The notes beneath the pieces were generated by a model that saw only the letters and a program-made list of their open reading frames with translations, was not told the DNA's origin and did not search any database. Positions 34,669 to 43,140 of a stretch of DNA of 64,000 nucleotides are shown piece after piece. A program made the translations under genes and the position numbers. This DNA comes from Mycobacterium sp. MBM (GTDB lineage Bacteria; Actinomycetota; Actinomycetes; Mycobacteriales; Mycobacteriaceae): NCBI GenBank assembly GCA_021648845.1, contig JAKJHY010000016.1, forward strand, positions 46,724-110,723, written 5' to 3'. Numbering within the stretch: the first letter of the stretch is position 1; each line of letters starts with the position of its first letter.

Positions 34669-35767
34669 CCATCAAGTCCGTGCAACGCGGCCTCTGTCCG
34701 AACCGGCCCTGGCGTACTTCCCCGACGCCAGGTCCGCACCCTCGGACAGGGACCCCGGTGCAGGGGCGCCCCTTCCCGACAGGGGAGCCGCAGTGCCTGA
34801 CACGCACGACCATGGCCATATCCCCGTCCTCCTCGACCGCTGCGTCGAACTACTGAGGCCGGCGCTGACCCGCCACCACCGCGATGGCGGCGGTGCCGTC
34901 CTGGTCGACGCCACGCTGGGGGCCGGCGGACACACCGAACGTTTCCTGACCGAGCTGCCCGGTCTGCATGTCGTCGGGCTGGACCGCGATCCCAACGCCC
35001 TGCGCATCGCCACCGAGCGACTGGCCCCCTTCGGTGACCGGTTCCGGTTCGTCCGCACCCGCTATGACGGCTACTGGGCCGACCGCGACGAGGCCACCGT
35101 GGACGGCGTGCTCTTCGACCTCGGGGTGTCCTCGATGCAGCTGGACCTCGTCGATCGCGGCTTTTCCTATGCCCACGATGCTCCGCTGGACATGCGGATG
35201 GATCCCGACGCCGAACTCACCGCGGCCGACATCCTCAACACCTACGACGAACGCGCACTGACCAGGGTGCTGCGCGAGTACGGCGAGGAACGGTTCGCCT
35301 CGCGGATCGCCGGCCGTATCGTCAAACGCCGCGCGCGCCAACCGCTGCACACCACCGCCGAACTGGTCGAGTTGCTCTACGAAGCAATCCCCGCCGCGAC
35401 CAGGCGTACCGGCGGGCATCCGGCCAAGCGCACCTTCCAGGCGCTGCGGATCGCGGTGAACGCCGAACTCGACTCGCTGCGCGAGGCCTTACCGGCCTCG
35501 CTGGCCGCGCTGTCCGCCGGCGGACGCATCGTGGTGATGTCCTATCAGTCGCTGGAGGACAAGATCGTCAAGACACTGTTCGCCGCCGCCACCGCGTCTC
35601 GCACACCGCCCGGCCTCCCGGTCGAGTTGCCGGGCTACGAGGCGGAATTCGTTTCGCTGACCCGCGGTGCCGAGCTGGCCGACGCCGACGAGATCGAACG
35701 GAACCCGCGAAGCGCCTCGGTGCGGTTGCGGGCACTGGAAAAGGTTGCCGGAAAGGACGTCTCATGA
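34643..35767 (+). CDS. rsmH: 16S rRNA (cytosine-1402 N4) methyltransferase RsmH
   Basis: 374 aa for the longest form. A GTG at 34793 with AGGGGAG five bases upstream would give 324 aa, just ahead of the conserved HIPVLLDRCVELL. I keep the longer frame because its extra N-terminus (ALAYFPDAR...SDRDPGAGA) resembles what I recall of the M. tuberculosis protein. SAM-binding motifs are LVDATLGAGGHTERFL, VVGLDRDPNAL and FDLGVSSMQLD. It methylates the ribosomal P site. The stop overlaps the ftsL start (ATGA). Confidence 0.92.
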   Translation: MTLFATSSDHQVRATRPLSEPALAYFPDARSAPSDRDPGAGAPLPDRGAAVPDTHDHGHIPVLLDRCVELLRPALTRHHRDGGGAVLVDATLGAGGHTERFLTELPGLHVVGLDRDPNALRIATERLAPFGDRFRFVRTRYDGYWADRDEATVDGVLFDLGVSSMQLDLVDRGFSYAHDAPLDMRMDPDAELTAADILNTYDERALTRVLREYGEERFASRIAGRIVKRRARQPLHTTAELVELLYEAIPAATRRTGGHPAKRTFQALRIAVNAELDSLREALPASLAALSAGGRIVVMSYQSLEDKIVKTLFAAATASRTPPGLPVELPGYEAEFVSLTRGAELADADEIERNPRSASVRLRALEKVAGKDVS

Positions 35768-36822
35768 AGGCCAAGCGACCCGCACCGGCAGCCGACGCTC
35801 GGCGACGCGGCAACCCACCGCGTGCCCGTGCCCGCCAGGGCGAGACCCCGACCCGGAAACGCCGCGGCGCACCCGAGCAGCGTCCGCAGCGCTCGGCTCC
35901 CAAGACCACCCCGCTGCGCCGCCCCGCCGACGCGCCCGCGCGGCCCAAGAACGCCAGCCAGGCCAAGGCCCGCGCCAAGGCGCGCAAGGCCAAGGCCCCC
36001 AAGGTCGTTCGTCCGCCGCTTCGCGAGCGCATCATCATCCGGCTGTCGGCCATCGAGCTCAATCCGCGGACACTCGTGGCGCGGGTGCCGTTCGTGGTAC
36101 TGGTCATCGGTGCACTCGGGATCGGACTCGGCGTCACGCTGTGGTTGTCCACCGACGCCGCCGAGCGCTCCTACCAACTCGGCCATGCCCGCCAGCTGAA
36201 TCAGGCTCTGGCCCAGCAGAAAGAGGCGCTGGAGCGCGATGTGCTGGAGGCGCAGGCCCCGCCGGCGCTGGCCGAGGCCGCCCGCGGGCTGGGCATGATC
36301 CCGTCCCGTGACACCGCACACCTGGTACAGGACCCGACCGGTGCCTGGATGGTGGTGGGCACACCGAAACCGGCCGAGGGCGTACCACCGCCACCGCTGA
36401 ACTCACCGCTGCCCGATGACACTCCGGTCACTGCCCGCCCGCCCGCCCCCGGGCCGGCGGCCGCCGGCCCGCCTGCGCCCCGGGTCGTGGACCCGCGCGA
36501 GGTCGTGGTCCGGGTGCCGCCCCGCACCCAGGCGACGGTCCCCGCGGTGCCGCTGACCGCCCCCGTGGCACCGTCGGCCGCACCGCTGGACCCCGCCGCG
36601 CTGCCGCCGGCGGCCGAGCCGCTGACCGTGCCGATTCCCGCCGACGGGCAGCCCCATCTGGGTGCTCCGGCAATTCCCGCACAGCCCGGTCCGGTCGGCG
36701 GGTTGGAGAACCTCGCCCCGGCCCCGGCCCCGGCCCCGGCGCCCGCGCCGGCACCGCCGCCGGCGCCGCAGGCACCCGTCGTAGCCGAGGTGCCCGTCGT
36801 GGTACCCGGGGCGCCGGCATGA
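35764..36822 (+). CDS. ftsL: FtsL-like division protein with proline-rich C-terminus (Rv2164c-like)
   Basis: 352 aa. A strongly basic 85-residue cytoplasmic N-terminus is followed by one membrane helix (about 100-122). A short coiled coil comes next (SYQLGHARQLNQALAQQKEALERDVLEAQ), as in FtsL, then a long Pro/Ala extracytoplasmic tail with an AP-repeat near 36716-36776. Position between rsmH and ftsI is that of ftsL in nearly all dcw clusters, and the mycobacterial homologue has been assigned as FtsL. The length is far beyond a typical FtsL (about 120 aa); the extra is low complexity. Overlaps ftsI by ATGA. Confidence 0.85.
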   Translation: MKAKRPAPAADARRRGNPPRARARQGETPTRKRRGAPEQRPQRSAPKTTPLRRPADAPARPKNASQAKARAKARKAKAPKVVRPPLRERIIIRLSAIELNPRTLVARVPFVVLVIGALGIGLGVTLWLSTDAAERSYQLGHARQLNQALAQQKEALERDVLEAQAPPALAEAARGLGMIPSRDTAHLVQDPTGAWMVVGTPKPAEGVPPPPLNSPLPDDTPVTARPPAPGPAAAGPPAPRVVDPREVVVRVPPRTQATVPAVPLTAPVAPSAAPLDPAALPPAAEPLTVPIPADGQPHLGAPAIPAQPGPVGGLENLAPAPAPAPAPAPAPPPAPQAPVVAEVPVVVPGAPA

Positions 36823-38696
36823 GCCGTCGGACGCAGGAACACGCCGCGACCGACCGGCGGATCCGACGTCCGGAGCCCCCGAGCGGCCTGCGCAGTTCGT
36901 CCTTCGTGTTCCGGCACCGGGCCGGAAACGTCGTCATCTTCCTGGTGCTGGTGGTCGCCGCGGCGCAGCTGTTCAACCTGCAGATCTCCAACGCCGCCGG
37001 GTTGCGCGCCGAAGCCGCCGGCCAGTTGAAGGTCACCGACGTGCAGAAGGCTGTGCGCGGCAGCATCGTCGACCGCAACAACGACAAGCTGGCCTTCACC
37101 ATCGAGGCCCGTGCGCTGACCTTTCAGCCGGTGCGGGTGCGCAAGGAGCTGGAAGAGGCCAAGGCAAAGGACCCCGACGACGCTCCCGACCCGGACACCC
37201 GGTTGCGTGAGATCGCCGCCGATATCGCGACCCGGCTGAACAACAAGCCCGACGTGAAGACCCTGCTGGCCAAGCTCACCAGCAAGGACACCTTCGCCTA
37301 TCTGGCCCGTTCGGTCGATCCGGCGGTCGCCGAAGCGATCATGGAGAAGTTCCCCGAGGTGGGTTCCGAGCGCCAGGACATCCGCCAGTACCCCGGTGGT
37401 TCGTTGGCCGCCAATATCGTCGGCGGCATCGACTGGGACGGGCATGGTCTGCTGGGGCTGGAAGATTCGATGGACGCCAAGCTGGCCGGTACCGACGGCT
37501 CGGTCACCTATGACCGCGGTTCGGACGGCGTGATGATCCCCGGCAGCATGCGCAATCGCCACGAGGCCGTCGACGGCTCGACCGTCCAGCTGACCCTCGA
37601 CGACGATATCCAGTTCTATGTCCAGCAACAGGTCCAGCAGGCCAAGGACGTCTCCGGCGCGGGCAACGTGTCCGCCGTCGTGCTGGACGCCAAAACCGGT
37701 GAGGTGCTGGCGATGGCGAACGACAACACCTTCGATCCCTCCCAGGACATCGGCAGGCAGGGCAACCGGCAGATGGGCAATCCCGCGGTCGCCTCACCGT
37801 TCGAACCGGGGTCGGTGAACAAGATCGTCACCGCCGCGACCGCCATCGAGATGGGCCTGACCAACCCCGATGAGGTGCTGTCGGTGCCGGGCTCCATCGA
37901 CATGGGTGGCGTCACGGTCAAGGACGCGTGGAATCACGGTGTCGACCGGTACACCACCACAGGGGTTTTCGGGAAGTCCTCCAACGTCGGCACCCTGATG
38001 CTGGCGCAGCGCATCGGGCCCGAACGCTTCGCCGAGATGTTGGCCAAGTTCGGGCTCGGCGAGCGCACCGGAGTCGGCTTGCCGGGCGAGAGCGCGGGCC
38101 TGGTGCCGCCCATCGACCAGTGGTCGGGCAGCTCCTTTGCCAATCTGCCCATCGGGCAGGGCCTTTCGATGACCCTGCTGCAAATGGCGGGCATGTACCA
38201 GGCTGTTGCCAACGACGGCGTGCGCATTCCGCCGCGGATCGTGAAGGCCGTCATCGCCGCCGACGGCACCCGCACCGCCGAGGAGGCGCCCGAGGGTGTT
38301 CGGGTGGTCTCGGCGCAGACCGCCGCCGCGGTGCGCAATATGCTGCGCGCCACCGTGCAACGCGACCCGCGCGGTGTGCAGCAGGGCACCGGCTGGCAGG
38401 CGGCCGTGGAGGGCTACCAGATCGCCGGCAAAACCGGCACCGCCCAGCAGATCAACCCGAACTGCGGCTGCTACTACGACGACCACTACTGGATCACCTT
38501 CGCCGGGATGGCGCCCTCGGACAACCCCCGCTACGTCGTCGGCATCATGGCCGACAACCCGCACCGCACCGCCGACGGTCAGCCGGGCACCACCATGGCC
38601 CCGCTGTTCCACAACATCGCGGCGTGGTTGCTGCAACGCGAGAACGTGCCGCTGTCGCCCGATCCCGGTCCGCCGCTGACGCTGCAGGCCACCTGA
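36819..38696 (+). CDS. ftsI: Septal peptidoglycan transpeptidase (PBP3/PbpB)
   Basis: 625 aa. A short cytoplasmic N-terminus and one membrane helix (about 37-56) precede a pedestal domain and a transpeptidase domain. Active-site motifs: Ser332-x-x-Lys335 (SVNK), SSN (KSSNVGT) and KTG (GKTGTAQQ). It cross-links septal peptidoglycan with FtsW and is a beta-lactam target; called pbpB in mycobacteria. murE follows after 46 bases with its own possible promoter. Confidence 0.95.
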   Translation: MSRRTQEHAATDRRIRRPEPPSGLRSSSFVFRHRAGNVVIFLVLVVAAAQLFNLQISNAAGLRAEAAGQLKVTDVQKAVRGSIVDRNNDKLAFTIEARALTFQPVRVRKELEEAKAKDPDDAPDPDTRLREIAADIATRLNNKPDVKTLLAKLTSKDTFAYLARSVDPAVAEAIMEKFPEVGSERQDIRQYPGGSLAANIVGGIDWDGHGLLGLEDSMDAKLAGTDGSVTYDRGSDGVMIPGSMRNRHEAVDGSTVQLTLDDDIQFYVQQQVQQAKDVSGAGNVSAVVLDAKTGEVLAMANDNTFDPSQDIGRQGNRQMGNPAVASPFEPGSVNKIVTAATAIEMGLTNPDEVLSVPGSIDMGGVTVKDAWNHGVDRYTTTGVFGKSSNVGTLMLAQRIGPERFAEMLAKFGLGERTGVGLPGESAGLVPPIDQWSGSSFANLPIGQGLSMTLLQMAGMYQAVANDGVRIPPRIVKAVIAADGTRTAEEAPEGVRVVSAQTAAAVRNMLRATVQRDPRGVQQGTGWQAAVEGYQIAGKTGTAQQINPNCGCYYDDHYWITFAGMAPSDNPRYVVGIMADNPHRTADGQPGTTMAPLFHNIAAWLLQRENVPLSPDPGPPLTLQAT

Positions 38697-38727
38697 GCGG
38701 CGTCCCGGTTCGCGAGCGGCCGCCCGG

Positions 38728-38733
38728 TACTGT
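38728..38733 (+). promoter_or_regulatory. Candidate internal promoter for murE
   Basis: TACTGT (TANNNT) is nine bases before the murE ATG, which would give a two- to three-base leader. It lies in one of the few real gaps of the dcw cluster (46 bases). Confidence 0.4.
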
Positions 38734-38742
38734 GGCAAGGCC

Positions 38743-40269
38743 ATGAATCTGCGTCCCTCCCAACCCTGCGGTGAGCAGCTCGGACCGCTGACCCAGCGGA
38801 TCGGGGCCGCCCTGCGCTGCCCGACGGGGGCCGGCGCCCATACCCGGGTCACCGGGGTGACGCTGCGCAGCCAAGACGTCCGCCCGGGGGATCTGTTCGC
38901 CGCGCTGCCCGGTTCCGCCGCGCACGGTGCCCGGTTCGCCGCCGATGCCGTGCAATCCGGCGCGCTGGCCGTGCTGACCGATCCGGCGGGCGCCGACCAG
39001 CTGCCCACCGGCTTCGGGGTGCCGGTGCTGGTGCATCCCGAACCCCGGGCGGTGCTCGGCGCGCTGGCCGCCGACGTCTACGGGCGCCCGTCTGAGACGC
39101 TGCGCGTCATCGGCGTGACCGGCACCTCCGGCAAGACGACCACCACGTATCTGGTCGAGGCGGGTCTGCGGGCCGCCGATCGAACCGCGGGCCTGATCGG
39201 CACCGTCGGGGTGCGTATCGACGGACGCGACGAACCCAGTTCACTGACCACACCGGAGGCTCCCGACCTGCAGGCATTGCTGGCGGTCATGGTCGAGCGC
39301 GGGGTGGACACCGTGGTGATGGAGGTGTCCAGCCATGCGCTGACCCTGGGTCGGGTCGACGGGATGGCCTTCGAGGCAGCCGGATTCACCAACCTGTCCC
39401 GGGATCACCTCGACTTCCACCCCACGATGGCCGACTATCTGGACGCCAAGGCCCGGTTGTTCGACCCCGACTCACCCATACACGCCGCGCACGCCGTGGT
39501 GTGCGTCGACGACGAGTGGGGCCGTCAGATCGCCGACCGGTCCCGCTCGCCGGTGCGGGTCAGCGCAACGGGGCCGGACGCGGACTGGACGGTCGAGGCC
39601 GTGCGCACGGTCGGCCAGGGCAGCCAGGAGTTCGCCGCCGTCGACCCGGCCGGGGTGCATCACACCCTGCGCATCGGTCTGCCGGGGCGGTACAACATCG
39701 CCAACGCCCTGCTCGCGGTGGCGCTACTCGACGCGGTCGGTGTTTCGCCCGAGCAGGCCGCACCCGGTCTGCGGGCGGCGGCGGTGCCGGGCCGGTTGGA
39801 GAGCGTCGACCGCGGACAGGATTTCCTGGCGCTGGTGGACTATGCACACAAGCCGGGTGCGCTGGAAGCGGTACTGCGGACGCTGCGCGATCAGGCTCGC
39901 GGACGGCTGGCGGTCGTGATCGGCGCCGGCGGCAATCGGGATGCGGGAAAGCGTGCACCGATGGGCCGGGTGGCCGCCGAGCTCGCCGACCTCGTCGTGG
40001 TCACCGACGACAATCCGCGCGATGAGGATCCGGCGGCCATCCGGGCCGCCGTGCTGTCCGGTACGGCCGGGCAACCCGGGGAGGTCGTCGAGATCGGGGA
40101 CCGGCGGGCGGCCATCGACTTCGCGGTCGCCTGGGCGCGGCCCGCAGATGTGGTGCTGGTCGCCGGGAAGGGCCACGAATCGGGACAGACCAGCCGCGGG
40201 GTCACCCGACCGTTCGACGACCGCCTCGAACTGGCCGACGCGCTGACCGCCCTCGGGCGGACCCGATGA
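38743..40269 (+). CDS. murE: UDP-MurNAc-L-Ala-D-Glu:meso-diaminopimelate ligase
   Basis: 508 aa. It adds meso-diaminopimelate to the nucleotide precursor. The ATP loop is GVTGTSGKTTTT (about 123-134). The C-terminal DDNPRDEDP motif is the signature for diaminopimelate rather than lysine. Its substrate is the product of MurD, whose gene is not intact in this cluster. The stop overlaps murF (ATGA). Confidence 0.95.
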   Translation: MNLRPSQPCGEQLGPLTQRIGAALRCPTGAGAHTRVTGVTLRSQDVRPGDLFAALPGSAAHGARFAADAVQSGALAVLTDPAGADQLPTGFGVPVLVHPEPRAVLGALAADVYGRPSETLRVIGVTGTSGKTTTTYLVEAGLRAADRTAGLIGTVGVRIDGRDEPSSLTTPEAPDLQALLAVMVERGVDTVVMEVSSHALTLGRVDGMAFEAAGFTNLSRDHLDFHPTMADYLDAKARLFDPDSPIHAAHAVVCVDDEWGRQIADRSRSPVRVSATGPDADWTVEAVRTVGQGSQEFAAVDPAGVHHTLRIGLPGRYNIANALLAVALLDAVGVSPEQAAPGLRAAAVPGRLESVDRGQDFLALVDYAHKPGALEAVLRTLRDQARGRLAVVIGAGGNRDAGKRAPMGRVAAELADLVVVTDDNPRDEDPAAIRAAVLSGTAGQPGEVVEIGDRRAAIDFAVAWARPADVVLVAGKGHESGQTSRGVTRPFDDRLELADALTALGRTR

Positions 40270-41771
40270 TCGCGCTGACGTTGGCTCAGGTGGCCGAGAT
40301 CGTCGGCGGCGAGTTGGCCGATATCACCGCCGAGCAGGCCGAACGGATCCGGGTCACCGGCACCGTCGAGTTCGATTCGCGCGCTGTGACGCCGGGGGGA
40401 CTGTTCCTGGCGCTGCCGGGCGCCCGTTCCGACGGTCATGATTTCGCCGCCGGCGCCATCGCCGCGGGTGCGGTCGCGGTGCTCGCGGCCCGCCCGGTCG
40501 GGGTGCCGGCCATCGTGGTGCCGGCCATCACCGATGCCGATACCGCATCGGGCGCTCTGGAACACGATGACGCGGCCGGGTCGGGGGCGGCGGTGCTGGC
40601 GGCGCTCGCGAAGTTGGCGGCCGCGGTGGCGGCCGAGCTGGCCGCCGGCGGCCTGCGCATCATCGGGGTGACCGGGTCGTCGGGTAAGACCTCGACCAAG
40701 GATCTGCTGGCGGCGGTGCTGTCCCCGCTCGGCGAGGTGGTCGCGCCGCCGGGGTCGTTCAACAACGAGCTCGGCCATCCGTGGACGGTGCTGCGGGCGA
40801 GCACCGGCACCGATTTCCTGATCCTGGAGATGTCGGCGCGTCACCCCGGCAATATCGCTGCATTGGCCTCCATCGCGACCCCGTCGATCGGCGTCGTGCT
40901 CAATGTCGGTACCGCGCATCTGGGTGAATTCGGTTCCCGTGAGATCATCGCGGCCACCAAATCGGAGCTGCCTCAGGCTGTTCCGGCGTCCGGGGTGGTG
41001 GTGCTCAACGCCGACGACTCGGCGGTTGCGGCGATGGCCGACAAGACCGCCGCCCGGGTGGTGCGCGTCTCGCGTGGGCCGGGCGCCGATATCTGGTCGT
41101 CGGACGAGACACTCGACGCGCTGGCCCGCCCGCGGTTCACGCTGCACACCGGTGACGGTGCGGTCGATATCGCGCTGGCCGTGCACGGTGAGCACCAGGT
41201 GTCCAACGCGCTGTCCGCGGCCGCCGTGGCACTCGAATGCGGGGCGACGCTGGATCAGGTGGCCGATGCGTTGGCCGGGGCCGGCCCGACCTCGGCGCGG
41301 CGGATGCAGGTCAGCACCCGGTCCGACGGCGTCACCGTCATCAACGACGCCTACAACGCGAACCCGGACTCGATGATGGCCGGACTCAAGGCACTGGCGT
41401 GGATGGCCCGCGAGACCGTGGCGAGCACCGGCCGCAAACGGCGTAGCTGGGCTGTGCTGGGGGAGATGGCCGAACTCGGTGACGAGGCGATATCCGAACA
41501 CGATCGCATCGGCAGGTTCGCCGTGCGCTTAGATGTGTCTCGTCTGATTGTCGTGGGGACCGGGAGGCCGATGAACGCCATGCTCCAGGGGGCGGTGATG
41601 GAAGGCTCATGGGGCAGTGAAGCGGTGCTGGTTCCCGATGCGGATGCCGCGCTGGACTTGCTGAGGGCCGAACTGGCCGAGGGGGATGTCGTACTTGTGA
41701 AGGCCTCGAACGCCGCCGGACTCGGCGCGTTGGCCGATCTGCTCGTTGAGCAGGGGAGTCAGCAGCGGTGA
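40266..41771 (+). CDS. murF: UDP-MurNAc-tripeptide:D-Ala-D-Ala ligase
   Basis: 501 aa. It adds D-Ala-D-Ala to complete the cytoplasmic pentapeptide precursor. ATP loop GVTGSSGKTSTKDLL (about 136-150), Mur ligase central motif NNELGHPWTVL, and C-terminal NDAYNANPDSM. Coupled to murE and to mraY by 4-base overlaps. Confidence 0.95.
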   Translation: MIALTLAQVAEIVGGELADITAEQAERIRVTGTVEFDSRAVTPGGLFLALPGARSDGHDFAAGAIAAGAVAVLAARPVGVPAIVVPAITDADTASGALEHDDAAGSGAAVLAALAKLAAAVAAELAAGGLRIIGVTGSSGKTSTKDLLAAVLSPLGEVVAPPGSFNNELGHPWTVLRASTGTDFLILEMSARHPGNIAALASIATPSIGVVLNVGTAHLGEFGSREIIAATKSELPQAVPASGVVVLNADDSAVAAMADKTAARVVRVSRGPGADIWSSDETLDALARPRFTLHTGDGAVDIALAVHGEHQVSNALSAAAVALECGATLDQVADALAGAGPTSARRMQVSTRSDGVTVINDAYNANPDSMMAGLKALAWMARETVASTGRKRRSWAVLGEMAELGDEAISEHDRIGRFAVRLDVSRLIVVGTGRPMNAMLQGAVMEGSWGSEAVLVPDADAALDLLRAELAEGDVVLVKASNAAGLGALADLLVEQGSQQR

Positions 41772-42847
41772 AGCAGATCCTGGTCGCGGTCGCGATCGCG
41801 CTGGCGGTCTCGATAATCTTGACGCCCGTGCTGATCCGGCTGTTCACCAAGCAGGGCTTCGGGCAGGAGATCCGCGAGGACGGACCGCCGAGCCACCACA
41901 AGAAACGTGGCACGCCCTCGATGGGCGGCGTGGCGGTCATCACCGGGATCTGGGCCGGATACCTGGGCACGCACCTGGTGGGTCTGGCGTTCAACGGCGA
42001 GGGGCCGTCCGCGTCGGGACTGCTGGTGCTGGGGTTGGCCACGGCACTGGCCATCGTCGGTTTCATCGATGACCTGATCAAGATCCGCCGCTCGCGCAAT
42101 CTCGGTCTGAACAAGCGGGCCAAGACCATCGGCCAGCTCACCGCGGCGGTGTTGTTCGGTGTGCTGGTGTTGCAGTTCAGCAACGCCGAGGGGTTGACCC
42201 CGGGCAGTGCCCAGCTGTCCTATGTGCGCGAGATCGCCACCGTCACACTCGCCCCGTTGGTGTTCGTGCTGTTCGTGGTGGTGCTCGTCAGCGCATGGTC
42301 GAACGCGGTGAACCTGACCGATGGTCTGGACGGGCTGGCCGCCGGGGCGATGGCCATGGTCAGCGCCGCCTACGTGCTGATCACTTTCTGGCAGTACCGC
42401 AACGCCTGTGCGACCAGCCCCGGGCTGGGCTGCTACAACGTGCGCGACCCGCTGGATCTGGCCTTGATCGCGGCGGCGACCGCCGGTGCCTGCATCGGCT
42501 TCCTGTGGTGGAACGCGGCCCCGGCCAAGATCTTCATGGGCGACACCGGCTCGCTGGCGCTGGGCGGCATCATCGCCGGTCTGTCGGTGACCAGCCGTAC
42601 CGAGATCCTGGCGGTGGTGCTGGGTGCCCTGTTCGTCGCCGAGGTGACCTCGGTGGTGGTGCAGATTCTCGCCTTCCGCACCACCGGGCGCCGAGTGTTC
42701 CGGATGGCGCCGTTCCACCATCACTTCGAGCTGGTGGGCTGGGCCGAGACCACGGTGATCATCCGGTTCTGGCTGCTCACCGCGATCGCGTGCGGTTTGG
42801 GTGTGGCGTTGTTCTACGGCGAATGGCTCAGCATCGTCGGCGCGTAG
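41768..42847 (+). CDS. mraY: Phospho-MurNAc-pentapeptide translocase (MraY/MurX)
   Basis: 359 aa, ten membrane helices. It transfers the pentapeptide precursor to decaprenyl phosphate to make lipid I. Conserved sites: DGPPSHHKKRGTPSMGG near residue 38, DDLIK near 100, NLTDGLDGLA near 181, and FMGDTGSLALGG near 258. The last codons (IVGA, stop at 42845-42847) form the beginning of a 30-bp tandem repeat that continues downstream. Confidence 0.95.
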   Translation: MKQILVAVAIALAVSIILTPVLIRLFTKQGFGQEIREDGPPSHHKKRGTPSMGGVAVITGIWAGYLGTHLVGLAFNGEGPSASGLLVLGLATALAIVGFIDDLIKIRRSRNLGLNKRAKTIGQLTAAVLFGVLVLQFSNAEGLTPGSAQLSYVREIATVTLAPLVFVLFVVVLVSAWSNAVNLTDGLDGLAAGAMAMVSAAYVLITFWQYRNACATSPGLGCYNVRDPLDLALIAAATAGACIGFLWWNAAPAKIFMGDTGSLALGGIIAGLSVTSRTEILAVVLGALFVAEVTSVVVQILAFRTTGRRVFRMAPFHHHFELVGWAETTVIIRFWLLTAIACGLGVALFYGEWLSIVGA

Positions 42848-42937
42848 GCGCCGCGCAGGGGAGTCGTCGGCGCGTAGGCGCCGCGCAGGGGAGTCGTCGG
42901 CGCGTAGGCGCCGCGCAGGGGAGTCGTCGGCGCGTAG
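42834..42937 (+). repeat. 3.5 tandem copies of a 30-bp unit at the end of mraY
   Basis: Identical 30-base units at 42834-42863, 42864-42893 and 42894-42923, then the first 14 bases again at 42924-42937. The first unit includes the last codons and stop of mraY, so each copy repeats GGCGCGTAG in the same frame. There are no spacers, so it is not a CRISPR array. It fills the place where murD should begin. Confidence 0.95.
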
Positions 42938-42943
42938 CTCCTT

Positions 42944-43007
42944 CGCCGAAATACGCGTTTTTGCTGCTTAACCGGCCGTCATCACGACCGGTACGCGAGT
43001 TTCGCCG
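42944..43007. repeat. 64-bp imperfect inverted-repeat element
   Basis: The left end CGCCGAAATACGCG (42944-42957) pairs with the right end CGCGAGTTTCGCCG (42994-43007) at 11 of 14 positions. In the centre, 42971-42992 forms a second palindrome (ACCGG...CCGGT with one mismatch). This looks like a small REP- or MITE-like unit. No terminator T-run follows. Confidence 0.5.
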
Positions 43008-43011
43008 TTAG

Positions 43012-43140
43012 CTGGCAGGACCGTTACCGCGACACGCCCCAGATATCCGCGCCCTGCGAGGAGTGACGGGGGAGGATTCTGGGGTGCAGGGGACTAGTGG
43101 GGCTGGCGTTACGCCTGTGACTCTTGTGAGTGGCGGGTGA
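43012..43140 (+). pseudogene. murD: Possible murD remnant
   Basis: A 43-codon open stretch bounded by TAG (43009-43011) and TGA (43138-43140), the latter overlapping the ftsW GTG as a coupled gene would. Residues 7-25 read RHAPDIRALRGVTGEDSGV. This resembles the MurD C-terminal-domain segment I remember from M. tuberculosis (RHAPDVPVVQVVAGEDTGM), with about 10 of 19 identical. Nothing else of MurD (about 480 aa) is present: no GTNGKTT loop, no N-terminal Rossmann motif. The homology is from memory and short, so it is a suggestion. Confidence 0.45.

Noticed and set aside
42834..42937. Possible CRISPR array
   Set aside because: The units are contiguous with no spacers and the first one lies in mraY; it is a simple tandem duplication.
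42295..43011. 238-codon frame running through the 30-bp repeats
   Set aside because: It is a shifted frame inside mraY that stays open through the repeat; the repeated GSRRRVGAAQ-type peptide is a by-product of the DNA repeat.
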